Shown here piece after piece: positions 32,940 to 45,321 of a stretch of 64,000 nt of DNA (the stretch's first letter is position 1; each line of letters opens with the position of its first letter). Source of the stretch: Isoetes taiwanensis. Lineage: Eukaryota > Streptophyta > Lycopodiopsida > Isoetales > Isoetaceae. A model generated the notes under the pieces. The model was not told where the DNA came from. It saw nothing but the letters and a program-made list of their open reading frames with translations, and ran no database searches. The stretch spans positions 13,231,463-13,295,462 of the forward strand of contig JAJEKV010000025.1 of assembly GCA_021234155.1 (NCBI GenBank), read 5' to 3'. The position numbers and the translations under genes were made by a program.

Positions 32940-33640
32940 GGGAGGCTTTTCAGTTAACGCTTTTGTTGGGGCGATGGGACAGAGCTCTTTGGCAGACAGT
33001 TGTTGATTATCTACAGCCTATTCTGTCACAATAAGGAGATATTTTGGTGTGGGTGTGTCATTACAAGGTTAAGGAATACAGATTTGTGAACTCTATTTAT
33101 AAAATGCTTCTTGATACTAAGCCCTTTCAATTCCCTCCTCATAATGGTTGCAGATGTGGACTTGGGCATTAGGTAAGCTATTTCATCCTAAAGTGGCAGT
33201 ACTTGGTGGCAGATTCTTCACAGATGTCTTCGGGTTCATGTGCTTAAGAGGTTGGCCCTAGAATGTCAGATCTGTGTCCAGTATGTATGCAGTTCTGAGA
33301 CCATTAAGCATTGATTTTTCATGTGTGACCACCTTAGATATGTATGGGATTGATTGTTCTCTCTTTTTCAAGTCTCACTATCAAGTCAACAAGTGCTTTT
33401 AGCAATTTATCCAAATACTTAGAGGAAGTTACAAAGATAAGCTTTCATTTAGCAGTAGGTTGGTTGTTATGGACTATCAGAGAAAAGATGGAGACTGGTA
33501 GTCTTCAAAGGTTTGTATGTGGCAGATGATCGTGTTTTCTAAGATGCGCAAGGTATCATTGCTAAGCCATTCCATTGTTCTTTACTTGTCCCTCGTACGA
33601 GGCGCTTGATCTTTGAGGAGTATTTGGATGTGTAGTCTTA
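32940..33640 (+). pseudogene. Degenerate LINE ORF2 C-terminal region
   Basis: Broken frames give a zf-RVT-like segment (DRALWQTVVDYLQPILSQ, then YRFVNSIYKMLLDTKPF), a Cys/His part near 33270-33330 and ISFHLAVGWLLWTIREKME near 33440. The last matches FHLGFGWLLWSIWERCR in the minus-strand LINE at 34312-36321, so both belong to one family. Many stops and frameshifts; no reverse transcriptase upstream. Confidence 0.6.
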
Positions 33641-34311
33641 TGCATAGATAGGTAGTTTCACTCAGTGGGTCCATGCTTATCCTCTGAGATTTTATTCTCG
33701 TCCTTGCATCTTTGCTTGTGCTTGACTTCTGATTAAATAACTTCAACAAAAAAAGCAATGCAAATCCAAGGGATTACCATGCAATGGTTGGTATGATGGA
33801 GAATGCAATGCTAAAAGGAAAGAGCTACACAATGCAAGCAATGAAGCGAGTATATGCTTTAGAAAGGAATACTGCAAGCTTGTCAAGATAAAAAAAAAGA
33901 GTTACTTGCAAGAGGCAAGAAATTTTGGATGAGATGGTTGAAACCCAAAGAGATTTTAGGCACGCGTAAAGCCTAGGAAGCACCAAACATGTGACCTGGA
34001 TATAGGTGACATCGTGGAGCAGCTACATAGATTGTATCGCATAAATGATATTGATGGAACCATGCCTAAGAATGAGGCAAAGCTAGAAATAACATATGAT
34101 AAGATCATCTCAGAATAAAGAAACTTTTCAATGGAAAGGCTATAGATACCATATGTTTAGTTGCAAAGATGACCAAATGGACCGATTTCACGATTTTTAG
34201 CAAAATCACAAAGATGTTAAATGATGCATTGATGAGTGGCCTTCCTACCATTTGGAAAGTGAATAGAATGACTCTAATTCATAAGTCAGGAGATACACAT
34301 AATTCTGGCAA

Positions 34312-36321
34312 ATTTTTTTTTTTTTTTAAGGACAAAAGCCAAAACGTTTATTAATCAGATAAAAAGTACAAAATTTACATGTCTCATCTAACTGTGCAAG
34401 CACAAAAAGATGCTACAAGAATACGAGCTTGGAGCACAATGTGCTTACTCTAGAATAGGATACTAACGATAAGAATCAATTCGAAGATACTGAATCCAGA
34501 TGCGTTCTATCATTTCAGATTCAAGGGAGGAACACTCGTAGGCTGTCAAGATCTTTTTCTGGGCCACTGTAATAACACCACGTGCAGATGAATTAATGCC
34601 CTGAAAGATGTGGTGTCTGCAACGCTCCCATATCGACCATAGGAGCCACCCGAAACCAAGATGGAATGCCTTTTGTTTAGCTGGAGGCCATGCGTTGGGA
34701 TAGGACGCCAAGAGGATGCATCGGCAGTCCAATGTACTGTTAAACAAACCTTGTAGCCAGGACTACGCTGGTTGAACCTCAGGACAATCAAAGAGACAAT
34801 ACTCAAGAATTTCAACGTCTGAAAGACAGAGCGGGCATACTGCAGATATGCGAGGATGATAGCAATGTCAGAAGGCATTAACCTGCAGGCACCTGTGGAT
34901 AACCTGCCACCACAGTACAGAGACTTTAGGGTGGAGCAACCTATCCCAAAGCCATCGCCATATACGACACAAAGCGGGCTGTGAAATCTGTAAGTGCCAC
35001 CCATCTGGCAACTGGAGGGGTTATGGTGCTAAAAGAAGGCGATATACTGATCTGACAAAGTGCTTGCCTTTGTGAATATTTTCATGACAGTCCCATGGCA
35101 CCCTTTCAGCAACACCAACTTGCACTATAAGAGGCAAATTTTCTGCAACCTTCTCCCATAGAGACACATCCCGACGAGAGAGCAGGAACTTTGCCTGAAG
35201 TTCAGGTCAAGACAGTAGGCGACCCGCTTCATATCATGCTTGAATAGAGACAACACCTGCAAGAACCCATCGTCTCTATGTAAGGGGATGAACTGATCTG
35301 CCAATGGAGGTGCTGAGGGGTCTAAAGGCAGTGATGCCCACCACCATGGAGTCTCCAATAGGGTGTGGATAGAGGGGCATGGCCAGAAAAGATATCCGGC
35401 TGCCTCCCATACTGTCAACAAGCCACGCAAAAATGGAGAAGCACTTGGAAAAGGCTGCAAAGTATGAAATAAAGCCCAAGGGAGGACTGGTTTGACAGCC
35501 TTCTTGCCTAGAGGGATACAGTGACCAAGAGCTTGTCTAAGAGGGTGTGAACCAGGAGAGTCATCCTCACCATTCAGGAGTCTCCACATGAACTTTGAAA
35601 TAAGAATTTTGCTTTGCAGTAAGAAGTCCATCATACCCAGACCACTTGCCCATTTTGGAAGGATGCACTTCGACCAAGCCACCTTAACCACAACACCTTC
35701 CTCGGTACCCGTCCAACTAAAGTTCTGAACTATTGCAATGAGCTCACGCACTTTGATCTGTGGTGCTAGCAGTAAGGACGCCATATAAACATGGTTACTA
35801 CTAAGGACTGACTTGGCCACTGCAATGCGACCCGCAAGAGACAACTTTGCGGTTGGCAGGCTGCGACTTGATCTTGTCATCTCCACCAAGAGAGGGGTGC
35901 CAAAGTTTCAGAGCTAAACCGTCTTTCCCAACAGGCCAATCTCTGAAAAGGTTAAGCACCACTAGATGGAATGCTCAAAGAGCTTTCCAACAAGCCCAAA
36001 CATGCCCAAGACTGCCACCAGATGCAGAAGTTATGGCCAAAAGAAAACTGCAGCCAAACCCTAGCACCGCCAAAAGAGGGCCGGGACTGTCAAGTGGATT
36101 CCTCCGACTAAAACAGAGGAAACACCATATAAATCATAAGCGATGAAAAGGTCATTCGACAAGCTTTCCAACGAGCCCAAGAACACCTGAATCTGACACC
36201 GAAATCCCGGGTTATGAGCAAAAGAGCAGGGTTGAAACCCTAAACGCCAGCATGAGCGCTTGTAACGTGCAGAGGCCTTATACAAGAAGGATCGGGGTCC
36301 AAGATAATGCTTATTTAAGAT
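34312..36321 (-). mobile_element. 5'-truncated/deleted LINE inserted with 16-bp target duplication
   Basis: A 15-base T run at the left edge is the minus-strand poly-A tail. The element is flanked by CACATAATTCTGGCAA at 34296-34311 and 36322-36337. The paralogue at 57115-57131 shows the unoccupied site. Reading down the minus strand, a ~420-base leader with two ~85-base repeats (each containing GCTTTCCAAC(A/G)AGCCCAA on the plus strand) joins directly to the post-RT part of ORF2. The endonuclease and reverse transcriptase are absent, so the copy moved as an internally deleted or template-switched transcript. Confidence 0.9.
34463..35889 (-). pseudogene. LINE ORF2 C-terminal part
   Basis: The main frame (35125-35889) opens with LSLAGRIAVAKSVLSSNHVY and FSWTGTEEG, followed by KVAWSKCILPKWASGLGMMD and SKFMWRLLNGEDD: the standard segment after the reverse transcriptase of plant L1-like ORF2. 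The zinc-finger tail follows in other frames, with FHLGFGWLLWSIWERCR at about 34640. Frameshifts separate the parts. No catalytic domain is encoded. Confidence 0.85.
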
Positions 36322-38429
36322 CACATAATTCTGGCAATTACAGAAGGATCTTGGTAGGTCACGATTTTGCTAAATATCTAGCATAATAACAAGAGATTAT
36401 GTTAGTATTTTTGTACACTTTTCAATATGGTTCTTCTATGATGCCATATCACCAAAATTAAAGCCAGTTCACATGTAATAGTGGCTAGAGAGGGTCCTGT
36501 TAGACCATATGCAATTTGATGCACATAAAATATTGTTAGAAGGTGGTAAACATGGGAGACACTCGTCTTTCAAACCTCGTCTATACATTGATTTAAGTCC
36601 ATAACATGTTAAATGTTGCGGAAGGAAAAGCGAGTTGGTTCTCTACATGGAATGTGCAAGAACAGGGGTGCATATAGATGCCAAGCAATGAGGTACACAA
36701 TTGCCTCAAGTAGTACAATTGCCGAAGAAAATTCCCGTTTACGGAGACACATGGCGGTAGTATAGGCCATCCACGACGACATAGCGTAACCATATAGACG
36801 AGCGTAAGAGGATTTAGCTGGGAAGCACTAATATGACATTAAATAGATGAGGGTACGATAATTAATGAGGAAGCAAACGGAGTTAGCCGTTAAGGACTCT
36901 ATCTGCCCCAAAAAGGGCACGAAGTCAATGACGGCATAAAATATTTCCCGATGAATACGCCGCATTACGCTAGCGCCCGAATAAGAATAAATGATAGCGG
37001 CCTTGAACCACGGCGAAAGTGAAGGCAATTGTCCAGGGGAAACGTAACGAAAAGAAACGGGGAAAAGGCTTAAAAAATATCACAAGCGGTCACGATCGAG
37101 CGGGATGGATAAAGGAAAGAGAGTTGGGCATGAGGCGCATGATGAAACTGACAAAAAAGAAGAAAATCCGCACGGGTAACCCGGGGAACCTCACGGTGCC
37201 ATATAATCCCGAAGTTGGAAGATCCCCAACCCGGGTGCATCCCGCGGGAGGCTGGATTGTCTCTGTTTAGAGAAAGGTCTCACTTCATGCCTAAATTGTG
37301 GCAAAAGTACATTGTCTATTCTCATGACAAGGGATCCTGCGCCTTTCGGTCGATGAAAGATCTTGGATACAAACCCAACTTGTTAGAGTATTACGGGGTT
37401 CTAGCCGTCGAATGATCTGATGAGGAGGCGGGACAAGGAAAGGGTAATGAAATGTTTTCGTGTGTGCGCAAATGCATGCGTCAATCCAGAAATCAGAAAG
37501 CTATAAGCATGATTTGTTAATAGAAGACTTCGGGAAAATCTGTGTGCAATGCTGTGAAAAGAATCCGCTAGAGTATACTTGTCGGGCACTAGTAGCTAGG
37601 AATACAGAAAAAATAAAAAAGGATGGAGAAACATCGACAAAAAAAGGGAAGAATTAGCAAACCAAATGAAGAAAGAAGCTTCAAGTGACAACTGCAGAGG
37701 GCGGAAAACGGGTAGCGAACAACGGGGAGGCGCCTGCTCTTGTCTGCTCCAGACCGCTCCTGCTATACCTCTGTGATGTATTTGCTGTGTTCTATCTGCC
37801 TTGCTCTATTTGCTTTGTTTATGTTTTTGCTCTTAGTTTTTGCTCCTAGTAGTAAGTTCTAGTTCAAATTTTGATCACCTGGTTCTAGAATTTTTAACAC
37901 CCTCATATCATACTCTCTGCTATGATATTGCAGAAATTTTCATCTTACGATATGGACTACACCGGGACATGGAACCGGGAAGAATGCATTGTAATTATAT
38001 TAACAAGGAAATATAATACCGAGAAGTTTTTGGTTTTCAGCACTGTGTTTGGATAGTTAAACAGCAACAAAATTTAGACGAAAACAATAGAGATGATGGC
38101 AGGCAAAAAGCAGTCGGGAGATTGGCAGACAAATGGGGAACACAGAAAAACACAGGAGGCAGTCAGGGAATGTAACAAATCTAGGGGGATACAAGCGGCA
38201 AAGATGACCAAACAGAAGTTAACGAGATACTACACAACGGGAAAACAACAACGGGAAAAAGGGTGGCAGACAATAAGAACCCGAGACAAGCCCATAACAG
38301 AGAAAAGTCAACAGATACACAGCTGAACAGTAAAGATACACGCACGCGACGAAGACAACAAAAAGGAATGGGATTTGGAGATACATGGAAAAGTTCAGAG
38401 TAAAAGTGTACAGAAAAGCTGCGGGTCAG

Positions 38430-38800
38430 AGAGATACAACCTCCGCCGCACACCAGTATAGCGAGGGCCAGACCCACCAACTGGTCAAGTGTACTAATGC
38501 AAACCCAAATCATGAGTAACAGAGGGTCGCAAGACTCAAAGAGTAAAAGGTGGACGGAATAAGATACGGGACAGAGAGGCTCAGCCTCCACCGTACACCA
38601 GGATAGCGAGGGCTAGACCCACCAACTGGTAAATCCGGATCACTATAAACTTGACAAATCGTGAAGAATCTGAAAGAAGACGATGTCTTTGCTTTTGTAA
38701 AAAGTATAATTTATAAAAAAGTTACGGTGGAGAGGTTTCACCTCCAGCCAAGACACCAGGATAGCGAGGGCCAAAAACCAACCAACTGGTATCCGGACCA
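38430..38800 (+). repeat. Three spaced copies of a ~58-bp motif
   Basis: CACACCAGTATAGCGAGGGC, CACCAGGATAGCGAGGGC and again CACCAGGATAGCGAGGGC, each followed by a stretch ending CCAACTGGT, at about 38430-38484, 38574-38628 and 38730-38790. Each is preceded by GAG-x-C(A/C)CCTCC-like pairing bases. The spacing is about 145-155 bases. They lie inside the 5.4-kb LINE-like block, possibly in its 5' region. Confidence 0.75.
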
Positions 38801-39989
38801 CTATACACTCAACAAATGCATAGAGGTACAGCAAAATACAACGAAAGGGCGACCTGAAATAGGGACCAAAGATCCGGGCCAAGGAAGTGCGATTTTCCAA
38901 CTAACTCCACGGAACACCCGAATAAAGGCATAAAGGCAACTACAGAATCCTATCTTGATGCAGTGGAGATCACTCATAGCCAAATCATCATAGAAAGATG
39001 TGATGTGGAAGGGACCCTTGGCTTAAAGCGAAAATAAATGATGGGGCGGAATAATTAAGGAGGACCACCCCAATATTAATTCAAATTAGGATTAACGGTG
39101 AAAATTTTGAATTAGAGGACCGTTTAATAAGCAATATATAGACTCAACAGAATAAGGATACCAATTCCTCCCCACGGATTTGGTAGCGGCTACTCAGGCA
39201 TAGCAGCACTCTGCAAACTCAAGAGCAATGGCGGAAAGCACCAGTCTCAGTCAGCAAAGGAAAGCAGATATGGCAAGGATACCAGCAAGTCACAAGACCT
39301 CAAAGATTTCCTAAGCCTTGAGATGGATAAGCATTTGGAGTCTAGGATCCCTCGCATGGATGCTCTCAACACACCGCGTAAACGGTCAACCGTAATGCAA
39401 GAGCCATCTCCAGTATGGACGGAGGATAGAGGGGGGTGGAGAAGACATGAGGAGATGCAATAAGGATGAACGAAATTGAGGAGGAAAAAGCCAAGATCTG
39501 GCCATCAAAGAAGAAATGGGAAAATGGAAGTGGGAGGAGCACCTGGGGCAAATGAAAATGGGATGCGCCACAATGACCAAATGAAAAGTGGCATTAGAAA
39601 TTTTAGGGAGAAGAAGGAAGAGAAAGGGAAACAATGCCTTTAAGGCCTCAATCCCAATACGACAATGAATGCAGGGGAACAGAAGGAAAGTCAAACCTTT
39701 CGCAGAGGCAAGAAACATATGAGAATGAAAAGCGACATATACGGGGTTGAAAGCAAAGAGAAACAAAACGATGCAACACCAATGGGGGAGCCAAACTAAT
39801 CAAAAACAACCCCATAAATTTTGGGGTGGATTTAAAGGGAAGGGATTGGGGAATAGGGGAAGTGAAAACACATAAGGCGACATTGGAACAGCCGAATTGG
39901 GAGAGTTATCTTGAAAAAATTATATAAGGCAGGGGCATCTCCGCACCAATACCGGAACTGAGATGATGATGGACCCGGTAGTGTTTCAA

Positions 39990-41910
39990 TATCACGGAAG
40001 TGGATGATAGCTAAATGGGATGGCCAATAACAAAGCCCCAGACCTATATGGATTAACTGTGGAAGTACTAAAATGCGAGATACCATGATAGGAAAACAAG
40101 TGACAGATATATTCAATGGTATAATACACCATGGGGCTCCGGGAGATGGGCGCATACAACAGGGGTCATACCCTACACAAAGGGGGAGTAAACAGGAAAC
40201 ACGGAAACTACAGGACAATAATGGTAAGCTCCATTTTCGCCAAAGTGGTAGAACTGCAGGGAAGGTCTTAGACAATAAATTAAAGCAATGGGCGAGGCAT
40301 GGAAATTTGAGAGCCTGAGGCGGGCGGGTTTCAGACAGAACACTCAACAACGGACCACCCTAGTAACCCTCAGGATACGGATAGAACATAATAGAGGCCA
40401 CGAGAAAGAAAGTAATATCTTTGTTTCGTGGACTTGAAAGGCTTTGACACGGTACCAATGGAAAAGCTCATCTGAGACTCATAGACATGCGTGCTGCAGA
40501 GACATGGTAGGGGCAATTGCAAGGTTATACTACAATGTATATGCAAAAATAGAAGAAGAAGGAAAGGCAATAAAGCTGCGACCGCGGGGAGTCAAGCAGG
40601 GATGTCCTTTATCCCCAACATTGTTTGGAATATACATAGATGCCCTCTGAGGATTTCATAAGCCCGGAACAACAAAGGGGATGTGGATGGGCTCCCATAC
40701 TTTGGGAAACCAAGGTACCTATCATGTTATAAGTCCGATGATTTGGGCATGATGGCCACAAAGAACAAAGGGAATGCCGCAGGGCTAACATTGAATCTTA
40801 CAAAAACAAAAATAGTCTTTTTTGGTAGCAGGAACAATCACAAGCCGTTCAAATACTTGGGGGCCAATTAGAAGAAACAGCAGTACAAATATCTAGGGTA
40901 TGATACACCACGGCTTTGGAAATGGGCGAAAGGGGCAGATGCTAGATTCCAATCAGCCATTGGGAGCTACTACAACATGAAAAATTTCTGCAATAGAAAG
41001 CGAGAATCATAGACTTCGAAATCAAATGCTACCTATTTAGTGCAATGAGTATGTGACAACGCCTTGACTATATGGGAGCGGAAGCTTGGGGACCGGGGCT
41101 AACGGAGACAAAAAAATGGGAAAAGCAAGAAGGAATTTTGGGCGGTTGCATAAAGGGGAATTCAAAGCGAGAGCAAACACACCGTGACACCATAGTATAT
41201 GAGGCAATTCGAGAAACCTATGGAGGTGAGAGCATGGGAAAAAGACCATCGGATACATCATAAGAAATAATGCGGGCGGGAAGTCGGATAAATTAGCGAG
41301 CATCGCGATCAACGAATCAAACAAAGTCACACATCCGAAAGCGGCCGGATGGTTTGAGGATGTAGCAATATGGACCGAGAAATGGGGATGATCGGCGGCG
41401 AACTAATCGATGAAGGCCAATGGAATGAGGACTGGGCAAGCAAAGCTACGCGAGCATGGTTGCAAAAACCATATGAGGACCTAAAACACTCGGCTTATGG
41501 CGGGTCTTCAACCCAGGCGGATGATAGAACAACAGATGTACCAAGATAACATGCTCAAAAACGAGAAAGAAGAGACATCCTAGCAAAATTTAGGATGGGA
41601 TGCCATGATTTAAGAATTGAAAAGGACAGGTGGAGGAAAATAGAAAAACACGATGAATATCATGATCCGTGGCCGAAGGGGAAGTGGAGGGACGAAAACC
41701 ACATGCTCAATGAGTGCCCGATTATCTGAGAGACATCGGGGACAAGTGAGAAAGGTAAGATGGGGACAACCCGGTACATGCCATGATGGCAAAGACAGAA
41801 ACAATGAGGGAACTGGCAGAGGCAATACGAGAAATGTTGACCAGACACCGGGAAGTGCACGAACGAAAAGGGCTTACGATATGAGTCGCTCAAGAGGCGA
41901 ATCATAGATG
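39990..41910 (+). pseudogene. Degenerate LINE reverse transcriptase and C-terminal zinc region
   Basis: Pieces in changing frames follow RT order: NKAPDLYGLTVEVLK (about 40030), NYRTIMVSSIFAKV (about 40205), a DFKxxFDTVP equivalent (about 40430), RGVKQGCPLSPTLFGIYIDA (about 40580-40645), a damaged YxDD as MLYKSDDLG (about 40725) and LNLTKTKIVFFG (about 40790). Then come MGAEAWGPG (about 41073) and FRMGCHDLRIEKDRW ... ENHMLNECP (about 41590-41730), the C-terminal zinc-like segment. Just upstream, KQPHKFWGGFKGKG fits the pre-RT linker. Frameshifts and stops throughout make it inactive. Confidence 0.8.
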
Positions 41911-42121
41911 CCCATTAAATGTACAGCTTAAAGCTGTTTGATATAGACGCATACCTGCACGGCCTAGACGCCGAATCAAAGTAGGGTGCCGGCATTAATA
42001 GAAAAAAGTGAGCCTTCAGAAAAGGCTATAATAAAACAGCGTGATGAGCTAGTAGCCCCCGTCAGGGAGCTCGCCCATGCTACACAAGTCCAGTGGCCTC
42101 AGGGCACAAGGGACGATAATG

Positions 42122-42139
42122 TATTCTATTCTATTCTAT
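42122..42139 (+). repeat. (TATTC)n tail of the LINE
   Basis: TATTCTATTCTATTCTAT ends exactly where homology to segment B resumes. Confidence 0.8.
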
Positions 42140-42484
42140 CTAGACACTTGCTTTCTTACTAAGCTACAAAATGTTAGTGCTCTTGAGCTGGTAAAGACAT
42201 CACATTATAAAAGCCAAATCACTACCACGCTTGCCAGAGGTCCAAAGCATTGAGCAGTACCCATTAACACATTTGTCTATAAAGAACCGCACGAGGATTG
42301 CGTCAATTCGAATTGTGGCACAAGGCGGACAGATGGGCCGAGATAAGCGAGAAAAATAGAATCTACCTATGCTTCCAAATGAAGGTAATTGAAAATAAGT
42401 GACACACGCCATTTAGAATTACTTAGCATTTGAAACTGTAGGCACGATATACAAGGTTGGTTACACGTAATCAGCCACTATATG

Positions 42485-42817
42485 TGATATTGTGTATACC
42501 TTCGCTAATGACTAGCGTCATATAGCCAAGAGATGCTAGACATACAAGCACAATTGTGTCCCTCACTACACTAACATGCACATCTATACAGCTTATCAAC
42601 GAGCTTATTACTACTTTCGAACTTATTACTACTTTAGTTTTCTCTCGAAAACCTTTCCAGGCGGGGCTTTTTAAATCCTTGATATTAGTAGGGTTATTGT
42701 ACTCTTGCTTTCTTTTGATGGGTCCCATACGTCTCTTGGTCTTCTGGACGATAACATTTAATCCAGTTCACTCCAATTCAATTCTCTTGCAAACCTAACA
42801 TCTCAATATAAACATCA
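42485..42817 (+). repeat. ~330-bp repeat, possible solo LTR, copy 1
   Basis: Matches 63224-63526 over its length. It begins TGATATTGT and ends AACATCA, ends that are loosely inverted (TGAT...ATCA) like LTR termini. Shared blocks include CATATAGCCAAG(A/G)GATGCTAGACAT and TTTTCTCTCGAAAACCTTTC. Target duplications are not clear. Confidence 0.55.
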
Positions 42818-42950
42818 ATGACGTTCTTTTGGGTGTTGCTCTGGGTGTTGCTCCAAGGTTTGTGCGTTGCCTACGGTGCATCGGATTTAAATATTGAAGG
42901 TGACTCAAAGCTGCAATTCATCCTAGAAGGAGGAATCTATTCTCCCGTCA
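42818..42950 (+). pseudogene. RNase H fragment of a retroelement
   Basis: The frame from 42818 reads LLQGLCVAYGASDLNIEGDS, followed by KLQFILEGG. This matches the helix plus beta strand of plant retrotransposon RNase H (AL-x-GL-x-A ... L-x-IEGDSKL), including the catalytic-site Asp of EGDS. The first ten residues look like a signal peptide, but that is the hydrophobic RNase H helix. Nothing of the domain is seen upstream; the 330-bp repeat abuts it. Confidence 0.5.
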
Positions 42951-45321
42951 TTATATGTATGCACATCAGACTTTTCCACATAATCTTACGAGAACGGCAG
43001 GATTTTTTGGGATCCGCAGAAGCCGATTTGGATGAAGAAGGAACTGAAGCCAATGCTAAAGGAACCTCCTCCAGATGTGGCTCCATTAGGGTATGGCATT
43101 TTCATTTCAGTTTTGATTTCCTTTTATCCCTACATCAAAAGAGCTTCTTTCTGCATCCTAGGTCTTCCCCTCTGCATCTTAACTCAAAGCATTTTTAGCA
43201 AGCCTAGGCCTAATATCCTTTTGCTTAATAGTTAGATCGTGAATTCTAGCCTCACCACCAATGACAAAACAATTTGAGTGTTTGTTTCGTGATTGGGACA
43301 ATTTTGTTTGTTTTGTTTTGAGGGGGATCTATAGGATTTTGCTCTAATAAGTTGAATGATGGTCTTTTAGAGTTTTGGATGGCAATAGATGGTTCCTATC
43401 TGTTGTGCTATGTTGGATATGATGAATCAGGAGCAACTTATTCTAATGATGGGATCTAAACCAATTCTCAGCAATAACTGCTCTAAATCTTGGAACCTCT
43501 GTTGATAACAATTTGCATTAAAAGGTAAGACTATCTTCATCCCTTGCACTATCATCAGGAATAAGGGACTTATAAATACATTTAAGATTTTTAATATCCA
43601 AGTTATTGTTGTAAGACACTGAGTTGGTAAGCTACCTCCTTATAATTTACGTTTGTTATGTTTCTAAATGCTGAAAGTTATTATGACATTAACCAAGCTA
43701 ATTGATATTTTGGTAGTATTTGGTTGCATGCATTCTAATTGTTTTGATGAAATTATCCTTTTGGTATGACAGAAAAAATATCACTCAAAAATGGTTTAAC
43801 AACCTCCTATGTTCTAATAGGCATGACACAGTATGGGAAAGACATGGTTTGGTGTGCATGGTTATGCTTCTTTTGCATGCATCGTGAACTTTGCCAATGA
43901 AGCTAGAATGTTATGTAGACTCATCGTTCAAAGTCCAAGATTTGCAAGCAACATTCCATTGGACCTCCTATATCGTTAGTTTTTTATTCTACAGAGGCAT
44001 CATCTTGTCCGTTCAGAAGCCATACTTTGTCAATGCTATGAGCTGGTTCAAATATTAACATTAGCATGGTTTTATCCCCAGTTGTTGTTAGTTGCAGCCG
44101 TCCAATCACATGATTCTATTCTTCTCTTTTTTAGTGATCACATATGCTCTTAAATTAAGCGTGCTCCTAGATAACATATTAGTTGTTTATGCGGTTAGAT
44201 TCTGGCTGAAAGAAATAGTATGAACTATACAAATCAGTTTGATTCTACTTTGAATTAAAACATTGGTTCAATGTGGGGCCTTTTTAACAGAGGAATAACC
44301 ACAAGAATTCCAAAATTTGAATGCAACAATGCCATACCCAACTTTTATATTATAGAGGAAAGAAAACTAGTTCAATGTTCCTAGTTTGCCAGTGACTCGT
44401 TTCTAGGTACTGCTGCTTTCATCTATACATAATATACACCTGTGAGCAACATGTTAGGACAGTCAACATAGTATCAATGCTTGCCATAAGAGTGTTTGTC
44501 ATTGTATTTTTTTCCCCGTGGGTGAAACATTTCCCCATGGGTGAAACATGTAAAGGAGTAAAATTAAACTAAAGTGAATGCTTAAAACAAAAATGACTCT
44601 AAGAAAAAAAAAACGTGTGAAAAGCCAATTGATACAAGAACCATGCTCTCCATATATGAGAAGAAGATGTACTTTGCATAGGGAAATTTTGATGTAATGC
44701 TTTTAAATTCAATTCAAACAAAAAGAGATAACGTAAAGTACATGAAGGAATTTTCACTTGATGTCATTCAAGTACATTATGTATAATGTCAAAAACCTTT
44801 ACACAAGTGTGGCTCTTACAAAGTGACAAACCTAAATATGGTTGACCAAAGATGTGACCTCCACTACATGTTATTTGAAACTTTATGTATTGAAACCTCT
44901 CGTCTATTCTCTCCATTTTAACAAATATAACATAAATGGAAACAAAATTCATGTCTTCCGGCCTACAAGGACAAACTAATTCACCCTGAATGGCTTGTAT
45001 GATGTTTTCTTCGGCCCTATGAGATGAATGGAATTCTCATGTGGAGTGGTGTCTTTGAAAGTATTATTATTGAATAGAAAAAGAAAGATAATCTCAAAAT
45101 GAATGGTGGTATTCACATCTTTGTATGTACAATAGCGAGCTACAACTAGCTCATCAAAGAATATAGAAAGTCAATAACATTGGAGAAAGAAATAATACTT
45201 CTCCAAGAGTCCCCTTAAGCAAAAGGGAAAAAATCATGTACAAATAAAAATCTTAACATGTCTGAACACGTCTTGAAGATGTCTTGAACAGAAATTTTTT
45301 GTTTGGATCAAGGAACCCATG
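42951..45321. other. No supported gene
   Basis: A frame around 43330-43460 (LNDGLLEFWMAIDGSYLLCY) is unrecognised. The sequence is AT-rich up to the 3' flank of the kinase gene. Confidence 0.45.

Larger units (their letters stand above)
36717..42139 (+). mobile_element. 5.4-kb non-LTR retrotransposon ending in a (TTCTA)n tail
   Basis: Comparison with segment B shows this block inserted between TAGTAC and CTAGACACTT. Near its 3' end lies a plus-strand, heavily mutated reverse transcriptase ORF, then a ~230-base 3' UTR and TATTCTATTCTATTCTAT. A pentanucleotide tail in place of poly-A is known for some LINE clades. The 5' part (37-39 kb) is purine-rich, full of stops and unrecognised. It contains three repeats at 38430-38800. 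No clear target duplication is visible. Confidence 0.65.
33610..42425 (+). repeat. Segment A: paralogous to 56440-57790, with two large insertions
   Basis: The pieces 33610-34311, 36322-36716 and 42140-42425 align in order with one continuous 1.35-kb stretch at 56440-57790. The extra DNA in A is a 2.0-kb LINE with target duplication and a 5.4-kb LINE-like block. The shared DNA includes a decayed reverse transcriptase stretch reading LPTIWKVNRMTLIHKSGD then NYRRILVGHDFAKYL across the first insertion. Confidence 0.85.

Noticed and set aside
38430-38800. CRISPR-like array (regular spaced repeats)
   Set aside because: Only three imperfect units with long related spacers in a plant retroelement; no prokaryotic context.
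42818-42950. Signal peptide at the start of a secreted protein
   Set aside because: The text matches the RNase H helix and IEGDSKL strand of retroelements, which explains the hydrophobic start better.
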